Assembly (NCBI GenBank): GCA_050874585.1
Contig: JBNMKZ010000052.1
Coordinates: 1-20,094 of the forward strand
From: UBA1067 sp050874585
GTDB taxonomy: Bacteria; Verrucomicrobiota; Kiritimatiellia; RFP12; UBA1067
Direction of reading: 5' to 3'
Length of the DNA: 20,094 nucleotides
Shown: piece by piece, positions 1-4,697 of the stretch
How positions within the stretch are numbered: position 1 is the first letter of the stretch
Layout: each line of letters begins with the position of its first letter
Translations under genes and position numbers: made by a program
Notes under the pieces: model-generated
What the model was told of the DNA's origin: nothing
The model's database searches: none
What the model saw: the letters and a program-made list of their open reading frames with translations, nothing else

Positions 1-125
1 ATCCGGTCCTTCGGGACTGCGAACCCCTCAGCTCGCCGTCGCCGCACCCCACCCGCTCCTCACCTCCGTCTGTTCGTGGTTTTACCCACCATTTTGCAGG
101 CGGTCGGCAGGCGCGAGCGCGGCGG

Positions 126-189
126 TTTCGTGTCAGCCCCGCAGGGAGAACGCAAGGCTTCGGTGTCCTTCAGTGTCTGCCGAAGGCAG
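126..189 (+). repeat. Dispersed repeat, copy 1 (TTTCGTGTCAGC...hairpin)
   Basis: This copy begins TTTCGTGTCAGCCCCGCAGG, passes through CTTCGGTGTCCTTCAGTGTC and ends in the hairpin CTGCC-GAA-GGCAG. The same order of blocks recurs at 342-415 with a different but still self-complementary hairpin. That indicates the fold, not the exact bases, is kept. Confidence 0.55.
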
Positions 190-190
190 T

Positions 191-272
191 TTCAGTGCAT
201 TCAGTGGTAAACAACCACGGGACACGGAGTCGGGGAGGGTGGTACTCGTTTTCTGCCACTGAACACACTGAA
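191..272. repeat. Imperfect 17-bp inverted repeat
   Basis: The arm TTCAGTGCATTCAGTGG (191-207) matches the reverse complement of CCACTGAACACACTGAA (256-272) at 15 of 17 positions, around a 48-base centre. Each arm is itself two copies of TTCAGTG nine bases apart. Confidence 0.55.
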
Positions 273-341
273 TCGGTCTAACGACCGACACTGAAATTCA
301 CTGACGGTTTTTCGTGTCCGGCTTCGCCGGTTTTGGTGGCT

Positions 342-415
342 TTTCGTGTCAGCTCCGCAGGACGCTCGAAAGCTTTCATTGCCCTTCAGTGTCCTTCGGT
401 GTCCCGCGAAGCGGG
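342..415 (+). repeat. Dispersed repeat, copy 2
   Basis: This copy begins TTTCGTGTCAGCTCCGCAGG, has CTTCAGTGTCCTTCGGTGTC and ends in the hairpin CCCGC-GAA-GCGGG. Relative to the copy at 126-189 the hairpin bases differ on both arms together, as expected from compensatory change. A shorter piece (TTTCGTGTC plus CCGGC-TTC-GCCGG) lies at 310-330. Confidence 0.55.
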
Positions 416-467
416 TCTTCCGTGCCCATCGCCAGAAGTGCCGCGACCGGGAGAGGCGGATGCGCCT

Positions 468-651
468 CTTTGGGTGACGGCAAACTCCTCCTTTGGGTGA
501 TTTTCGGATTTCTTTGGGAGAAAGGTTTTCGTCCTTTGGAAGAAGAGAACGCTTTCTTTGGAAGAAGACAAACCTTTCTTTGGGAGATTTTCAAATTTCT
601 TTGGGAGACAGCAGCCGTCTCTTTGGAAGAAAAGAAGGCGGTCTCCCAAAG
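468..651. repeat. Array of nine 10-bp units at ~22-bp spacing
   Basis: Eight direct copies of a 10-mer start at 468, 491, 512, 534, 556, 578, 599 and 621 (steps 23, 21, 22, 22, 22, 21, 22). Variants are CTTTGGGTGA (first two), CTTTGGGAGA and CTTTGGAAGA. A ninth, inverted copy (TCTCCCAAAG) lies at 642-651, again one step away. The spacers of 11-13 bp differ, but units 1-4 resemble units 5-8 in order, including spacers (ttttcggattt against ttttcaaattt; agagaacgcttt against aaagaaggcgg). This suggests duplication of an ~88-bp block of four. The step is not a multiple of three, so it is not a protein repeat. Every step is close to two helical turns, as expected for protein sites on one DNA face, iterons or a repeated RNA stem. 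Confidence 0.85.
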
Positions 652-656
652 AAATT
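594..656. repeat. Perfect 16-bp inverted repeat ending the array
   Basis: AATTTCTTTGGGAGAC (594-609) is exactly complementary to GTCTCCCAAAGAAATT (641-656), leaving a 31-base loop that contains array unit 8. It joins array unit 7 to the inverted ninth unit. Pairing extends beyond the 10-mer on both sides, so as RNA or cruciform this is a strong hairpin on either strand. There is no T-run after either arm, so it is not a classical terminator. Confidence 0.75.
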
Positions 657-672
657 CTGCCGCGCTTTTCGA

Positions 673-709
673 AAAACGGCGGGCGGAGCCGAAGCCCCGC
701 CCGCCGTTT
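673..709 (-). terminator. Intrinsic terminator of the HU-like gene
   Basis: Read on the minus strand, AAACGGCGGGCGG pairs perfectly with CCGCCCGCCGTTT (13 bp). The stem continues inward with three more pairs to a TTCG tetraloop, and TTTTT follows directly. It lies 43 bp past the stop codon of the minus-strand gene at 752-1504, which is where that transcript should end. The T-run is absent on the plus strand, so it works mainly in the minus direction. Confidence 0.85.
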
Positions 710-751
710 CGGCGCAACGAATCCGCCGCGCCAGCATGATGAGTCCGTTCC

Positions 752-1504
752 TTAGGCGTCAGCCAGCACGGCCTTGCGGCTCGTGACGTTGAGGGCGCCA
801 TCTTTCACGCCCGAGTGCGTACGGAGGACAATTTCAATTTCAGACCCTGCTACAGCCTCAGCCAGCATAGACGGGAATTCGAATATGATGGTATCCGACA
901 GGGCATCCGTTGGCGTGAGCGTGAGAGAGGTTGGTTCACCATCCACTGTGATGCCGAGGGTGATGGTGTCGCCCATGGCTGCGTCAAAGTAGAGGTTGCG
1001 CCCGCTCAGTTTGAATTTCATGTTGCGTACAATGACATCCTTTGCCGCGTTCAGTGTCCAGGCTGTGATGTTCGTAATCTTGGGTTGGGGGACTTCCTGT
1101 GCGGAACTGACCAGGTTGAAGCTGCTGCATTCGAGCTTCATCTTCTCAAGTGGACGAATGGTGACGTACAGTTCTGTCTCCTGGGTTGGCTTGCCGGTCT
1201 CGGGGTCCACCTTTCCTCTGAAGGTAGGGGTGAACTTGAGGTATTTGTCAAGTACAACTGCATTGCCAAGTTTGAGTTCATCGAGTACACTTTCCATGAT
1301 GGAGACGATTGTGTTGGCCACGTGTGAGGGCTTGCCTGACATACGGCCATAATCGCTGGACATGGTGGTGCTGAGACGTGTGAGTCCTATGATTCCATTG
1401 GGACGTGGGAAGGCTCGCTTCGACTTCTCTCCTGTCTGGATGTTGTTCATTTCGCGGATATCATAAACAATCGACGGCTTAACCGTGGAAGTTGTAGTAC
1501 TCAT
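752..1504 (-). CDS. HU-like DNA-binding protein with C-terminal Ig-like (DUF4469-type) domain
   Basis: A 250-aa protein. The N-terminal half (about residues 5-120, with the region around GKPSHVANTIVSIMESVLDE and LGNAVVLDKYLKFTPTFRGK) resembles the HU/IHF-like HU-HIG fold found in Bacteroidetes. The C-terminal half (about 135-235, starting QPKITNITAWTL) looks like the Ig-like DUF4469 domain that often follows it. The role inferred from the family is nucleoid or DNA binding; the Ig domain's partner is unknown. An ATG at 1510 also exists, but AAGGAGG (1512-1518) lies seven bases before the ATG at 1504 and only one base before the other, so 1504 is the better start. It overlaps the small ORF upstream by ATGA, implying coupled translation, and ends in a strong terminator. 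It lies beside the 468-651 array, so it is a natural candidate binder, though nothing here proves that. Confidence 0.8.
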   Translation of the reverse strand: MSTTTSTVKPSIVYDIREMNNIQTGEKSKRAFPRPNGIIGLTRLSTTMSSDYGRMSGKPSHVANTIVSIMESVLDELKLGNAVVLDKYLKFTPTFRGKVDPETGKPTQETELYVTIRPLEKMKLECSSFNLVSSAQEVPQPKITNITAWTLNAAKDVIVRNMKFKLSGRNLYFDAAMGDTITLGITVDGEPTSLTLTPTDALSDTIIFEFPSMLAEAVAGSEIEIVLRTHSGVKDGALNVTSRKAVLADA

Positions 1505-1608
1505 AGGCATTCCTCCTTCCGATTATCGAGGTTCATGTATCCAGTTCTGGCGGTCGACGAACTCAAGTCCGCCGCGCGCCCCATCTTATTTGATGAATTA
1601 TTCATCAT
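1501..1608 (-). CDS. Small 35-aa ORF translationally coupled to HU-like gene
   Basis: Starts ATGATG at 1608 with AAAGGAG (1616-1622) seven bases upstream, one of the best ribosome binding sites in the window. It encodes MMNNSSNKMGRAADLSSSTA followed by RTGYMNLDNRKEECL and stops with TGA at 1501-1503, overlapping the start of the HU-like gene in the arrangement ATGA. The product is polar with no membrane segment or known domain. The good ribosome site and exact coupling argue for real translation. It may be a functional microprotein or a leader peptide whose translation sets expression of the HU-like protein. No run of a single regulatory codon is present, so classical amino-acid attenuation is not indicated. 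Confidence 0.55.
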   Translation of the reverse strand: MMNNSSNKMGRAADLSSSTARTGYMNLDNRKEECL

Positions 1609-1751
1609 TTCTTAACTCCTTTCCCCATGAGGGGTGCAAGGTTAACCCACGGACCATACCCCCGGCGAAACAGTCGCCGGCAAGAGGGCGAGGGGATCGA
1701 GGCATTAAAGGAACCCCGCCGCGCCCATTTAAAATATTCTTGCGCTGGCGA

Positions 1752-1787
1752 GGTGGCTCTTTTCCATATTGCTCATGGAGAGCCACC
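1752..1787. repeat. 9-bp inverted repeat with nested 4-bp stem
   Basis: GGTGGCTCT (1752-1760) pairs perfectly with AGAGCCACC (1779-1787). Inside, CCAT (1764-1767) pairs with ATGG (1775-1778), leaving a three-base bulge and a seven-base loop. No T-run follows on either strand. It lies just downstream of the candidate minus-strand promoter at 1805-1813, so it could sit at the 5' end of the HU-like mRNA, or act as an operator. Confidence 0.55.
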
Positions 1788-1804
1788 ATGGCCTCTACCG
1801 CAGT

Positions 1805-1813
1805 AGTGTACCA
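1805..1813 (-). promoter_or_regulatory. Candidate extended -10 promoter for the HU-like unit
   Basis: The minus strand reads TGGTACACT, one base from the TGGTACAAT in front of recN and of the same type as the other promoters in the window. No clear -35 box is present. If used, it gives a leader of about 190 bases with several hairpins before the small ORF at 1608. Confidence 0.35.
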
Positions 1814-1899
1814 AAACCGTCTCCGTTTTGCAAGGGGGTGCGCGGGCTTTTTTTTGCGACCCGAACGAGCGGTCCCCTCTATGCAGTTTGGGGCGGATT

Positions 1900-1908
1900 T
1901 GGTACAAT
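1900..1908 (+). promoter_or_regulatory. Extended -10 promoter for recN
   Basis: TGGTACAAT gives a TGn motif directly before the -10 hexamer TACAAT, with no recognisable -35. It lies 59 bases before the recN start and would transcribe a short leader containing GACGG...CCGTC near 1932-1952. Confidence 0.55.
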
Positions 1909-1967
1909 ATGCGCCACTGAGAAGGGATATGGACGGTCTTGTTGAGCCGTCGAGGATTGAATAAGGA

Positions 1968-3641
1968 ATGCTTTCGAGGTTGACAGTTTCCAATCTGGCG
2001 GTCGTTGAGCGGGCAGAGGCGGAGTTTGCGTCCGGCCTGAATGTGCTCACCGGCGAGACAGGCGCAGGAAAGTCGGTGCTGATGGGCGCTCTTGAATTGG
2101 TCTTGGGCGGTCGGGCCGACAGTTCTGTGGTGCGTGATGGCGCGAAGGAGGCCCGGGTTGAGGCCACTTTCGCGGTTTCGCGTCGCCTTCAGCCGAAAGT
2201 CGCGGCAATTCTTGACGAGGTCGGCCTTCCGCCATGTGAAGACGGTGAGATGATTGTGCGGCGGACGATTGCCGCTGGTGGCGGCGGTCGGGCCTGGGTG
2301 AACGATGCCGCGACAACGGTGTCGACGCTGCGGCGGCTTGGCGCGGAACTTGTGGACGTCCATGGCCCTCGGGCGAATCAGAAGCTGCTGGAGGACGGGT
2401 TCCAGCTGTCGGTGCTCGACTCGTTCGGGGGGCTTGGCACGAACGACGGCCCGGGCGCGGCGTATGCGCAAGCCTGGGCGAACCTGTCGGTGCAGAGGAA
2501 GGCCCTGGAGGCCCTGACAGCCGATGGCGCAAGCGAAGAGGAGATGGACCTTTTGCGCTACCAGGTGAACGAGATCGCCGAGGCGAACCTGTCGGCCGAC
2601 GATGAGGACATCGCCGAACGCCATGCCGCCGCCGCCCATGCCGAGGAGATTGTCGAATCCGCCAACGAGATTACGGTGGCCCTTGGAGGGGACGATGCGT
2701 CCGTCGCCGAGACTCTGATTCGCCTGCAACCGAAGTTGACGGCCATGGCGCGGCATTTTCCGGATGCGGAGGCGTGGAAGGCGGAGGCCGAGGACCTGAC
2801 AATCCGTGTCCAGGAACTTTCCCGAAGTGTCGCGGATGCGGTGTCGCGGATGGATGCCGATCCTGACGAGCTTGAGGAACTGGATGCGCGACTGACGACG
2901 GTCAACCGGCTCAAGCGGAAGTATGGGGTCGACGTCAAGTCGATTCTTGACGTCTACGAGAAGAAGCGTGCACGGTTGGATGCGCTTGAGAACCGAGGGG
3001 AGCGGCTGGCCGAGTTGCGCACGGCGGTTGCGACGGCGGAGGCGGCGGTCCGTGAGGCTGGCGCGGCACTTTCGAAGCGGCGGCGGGCGGTCGCGGAGCG
3101 GCTGACGAAGTCCGTGACGCGGGAGTTGCACGGTCTTGGGTTCCTTCAGGCCAAGCTCATCGTCTCGGTCGAGGCCATTGAGCCGGCGGCCTCGGGGTGC
3201 GATCGCGTCGTCTTCCTGTTTGCGCCCAATCCGGGCGAGGCGCCGCGGCCCCTGTCGGCGATTGCCTCAAGTGGTGAGATTGCGCGTGTCATGCTGGCCC
3301 TGAAGACGGTGCTTTCGGCTCATGATGCGACGGATATTCTTGTTTTTGATGAGATAGATGCCAATATCGGCGGCGAAGTCGGTGAAGCCGTCGGTCGGCG
3401 GATGAAGAGCGTGGCAAGGGACCATCAGGTGATTGCCATTACGCATCTGCCGCAGAGCGCGGTTTGGGGCGACCGGCATCTTGTCGTGTCGAAGTCCGTT
3501 TCCGGCGGACGAACGCGTACGGTGATTTCCGAGGTGCGGGGCGATGAGCGCGTGAGCGAGATTGCCCGTATGCTCGGTGGTGAGAAACAGTCAAATGTGG
3601 TGAGAAAACATGCGGAAGAACTCCTATCCATATCCCGTTGA
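1968..3641 (+). CDS. recN: DNA repair protein RecN
   Basis: A 557-aa SMC-like ATPase of normal RecN length (E. coli about 553). RecN acts at DNA double-strand breaks, bringing ends or sister chromatids together during RecA-dependent repair. The start MLSRLTVSNLAVVERAEAEF is typical of RecN. Walker A is GETGAGKS (residues 29-36), coiled-coil segments span roughly residues 150-370, and Walker B is DILVFDEIDANIGGE (about 456-470), followed by the conserved ITHLPQSA. The ATG at 1968 has only a weak AGGA before it, and an 11-codon frame (1929-1964) ends three bases upstream, so coupling is possible. The 3' end overlaps the next gene by 32 bp, so the two are probably cotranscribed. No SOS-like operator was recognised. 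Confidence 0.95.
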   Translation: MLSRLTVSNLAVVERAEAEFASGLNVLTGETGAGKSVLMGALELVLGGRADSSVVRDGAKEARVEATFAVSRRLQPKVAAILDEVGLPPCEDGEMIVRRTIAAGGGGRAWVNDAATTVSTLRRLGAELVDVHGPRANQKLLEDGFQLSVLDSFGGLGTNDGPGAAYAQAWANLSVQRKALEALTADGASEEEMDLLRYQVNEIAEANLSADDEDIAERHAAAAHAEEIVESANEITVALGGDDASVAETLIRLQPKLTAMARHFPDAEAWKAEAEDLTIRVQELSRSVADAVSRMDADPDELEELDARLTTVNRLKRKYGVDVKSILDVYEKKRARLDALENRGERLAELRTAVATAEAAVREAGAALSKRRRAVAERLTKSVTRELHGLGFLQAKLIVSVEAIEPAASGCDRVVFLFAPNPGEAPRPLSAIASSGEIARVMLALKTVLSAHDATDILVFDEIDANIGGEVGEAVGRRMKSVARDHQVIAITHLPQSAVWGDRHLVVSKSVSGGRTRTVISEVRGDERVSEIARMLGGEKQSNVVRKHAEELLSISR

Positions 3642-4692
3642 ATTCGCGGAAGATGTGTTTAATGTTGAAAACGAGACGCTGGCGGTCGTCCTGAGGACTG
3701 TGACCGGGTCGGACAAGCCCCGCGTCATGATTGTCGCGGACATGAATGTCGTCCAGCACTCCGAGGGGCTTGGCACGAAGATTGGGCGTTATGTGCAGGC
3801 GCACGGTATCCAGTTGACCGGCAGCCCGGTTGTCATCGCCGGTGGCGAGAAGGTCAAGAGCGATGACCTTCAGAGCGTGGTGAACATCGTTTCCGCCATG
3901 CTGACGTCGAAGGTCGGGGTTGGCGACTGCATGCTGGCGATTGGCGGCGGTGCGCTTCTCGACGTTGCTGGCTACGCGGCGGCGCAGGTGCGGGGCGGGG
4001 TCAAGATCGTCCGCATGCCGACGACAATTGCCGCGATGATTGACGCGGGCTTTGCCGAGAAGGCGGCCGTGGATTACCAGAGCGTCAAGGATGCCCTTTC
4101 GGTGCCGAGCGTCCCGGCGGCAATTGTCATCGACACGACCTTCAACGTCTCGATTCTGGATGGTGTCTGGCGCGGCGGTTATGCCGAGGCCGTGCGGCTC
4201 GCGGCAGTTTCGGATGGCCCGCTGATGAAGAAGCTCGCGGCGCAGGCGGCGGCGTTCAAGGACCGGGATGCGGAGGCGTGCAAGATGGTCGTCGAGGCCT
4301 GCGTAGCCTCGCGCATGAAGAAGGGCGATACGGGCTTTGCCCTCTGGAGTGCCCTTCGGTTAGAGGCGATGAGCGGCTTCAAGCTGCCGCACGGGTATGC
4401 CGTCGCGATGGGAATCGTCATCGACACGGGCTACGCCGTGGCCAAGGGCCTGCTGAGCGAGAAGGATCGTGCGGTCATCGTGGGTGCGCTGCGGGAGTGC
4501 GGGGCGTTGGACGGCATCGTCCACAGCCAGCACCTCCTGGCGCAACCCGATAACATCCTGCTCGGACTTGACGCCTGGAAGCTGTCCACCGGCAGCGAAA
4601 CAATCGTCCTGCCGACCGGTCTCGGCAAGTCCGTTGAGGAGCCGACGCCCGATCGGGGGGCTATGAAGGATGCCATAAATATGGTAAAATAG
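3610..4692 (+). CDS. 3-dehydroquinate synthase (AroB)-like protein with altered active site
   Basis: A 360-aa member of the dehydroquinate synthase superfamily, close to AroB length (362 in E. coli). Family features visible are the NAD-binding LAIGGGALLDVAGYAAAQVRGG, the following MPTTIAAMIDA, and GGYAEAVR, whose Glu193 matches a zinc ligand of AroB. Key residues are changed. The GGKTxVN motif reads AEKAAVD, the Lys of GLAEVIK is Arg196, and the segment matching LNLGHTFGHAIEA reads FALWSALRLEA, so both histidines are gone. The later HGE is HGY, keeping His261 only. Canonical AroB chemistry therefore seems doubtful. It could be a neofunctionalised or regulatory homologue, or a divergent enzyme. 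It overlaps recN by 32 bp and ends five bases before bamA. The start has a weak ribosome site (GGTGAG). Confidence 0.75.
   Translation: MRKNSYPYPVEFAEDVFNVENETLAVVLRTVTGSDKPRVMIVADMNVVQHSEGLGTKIGRYVQAHGIQLTGSPVVIAGGEKVKSDDLQSVVNIVSAMLTSKVGVGDCMLAIGGGALLDVAGYAAAQVRGGVKIVRMPTTIAAMIDAGFAEKAAVDYQSVKDALSVPSVPAAIVIDTTFNVSILDGVWRGGYAEAVRLAAVSDGPLMKKLAAQAAAFKDRDAEACKMVVEACVASRMKKGDTGFALWSALRLEAMSGFKLPHGYAVAMGIVIDTGYAVAKGLLSEKDRAVIVGALRECGALDGIVHSQHLLAQPDNILLGLDAWKLSTGSETIVLPTGLGKSVEEPTPDRGAMKDAINMVK
4682..4690 (+). promoter_or_regulatory. Extended -10 promoter at the bamA start
   Basis: TGGTAAAAT has the TGn plus -10 pattern seen elsewhere in the window. The hexamer ends only eight bases before the bamA ATG, so a transcript starting about seven bases downstream would begin at or next to the ATG. 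It overlaps the last codons of the AroB-like gene. Confidence 0.45.
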
Positions 4693-4697
4693 CCGCC

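Larger units (their letters stand above)
1..467. other. Repeat- and palindrome-rich noncoding region
   Basis: No reading frame here has a credible start, ribosome binding site or protein-like composition. The stretch is dense in short hairpins with 3-4 base loops: GTCC-TTCG-GGAC near position 7, CTGCC-GAA-GGCAG at 177-189, CGGTC-TAAC-GACCG at 274-287, CCGGC-TTC-GCCGG followed by TTTT at 318-334, CCCGC-GAA-GCGGG near 403-415, and AGAGGCG-GATG-CGCCTCT at 452-469, which abuts the first unit of the downstream array. The heptamer TTCAGTG or TTCGGTG and its complement recur many times (for example 159, 169, 191, 200, 385, 395, and inverted at 257-272). This resembles REP/BIME-like extragenic repeats, but no known family is recognised. 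Confidence 0.6.
1609..1899. other. Divergent intergenic/leader region with hairpins
   Basis: This stretch separates the minus-strand HU-like unit from recN. On the minus strand it would be the 5' leader of the HU-like unit. It holds three self-complementary elements: CCCC-ATGA-GGGG at 1623-1634 just before the ribosome site of the small ORF, CCGGCGA-AACAG-TCGCCGG at 1662-1680, and the hairpin at 1752-1787. A run of eight T lies near 1850-1857. No gene was found on either strand. Confidence 0.5.

Noticed and set aside
468..651. CRISPR array
   Set aside because: The repeated core is only 10 bp with 11-13 bp spacers, spacers partly resemble each other, one unit is inverted, and no cas genes are present.
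314..801. Long overlapping reading frames on both strands through the 468-651 array (up to 141 codons)
   Set aside because: They arise because the array's repeats lack stop codons in several frames. The 22-bp step shifts frame at each unit, no good ribosome site is present, and the right part overlaps the terminator and the end of the HU-like gene.
1929..1964. 11-codon ORF (MDGLVEPSRIE) ending 3 bp before recN
   Set aside because: It has only a poorly spaced AAGGG before it and is very short. Coupling to recN is possible but chance cannot be excluded.
1773..3131. 452-codon minus-strand frame inside recN
   Set aside because: It is antisense to an unmistakable RecN and is rich in Arg, Pro and His, as expected from the complement of high-G+C codons.
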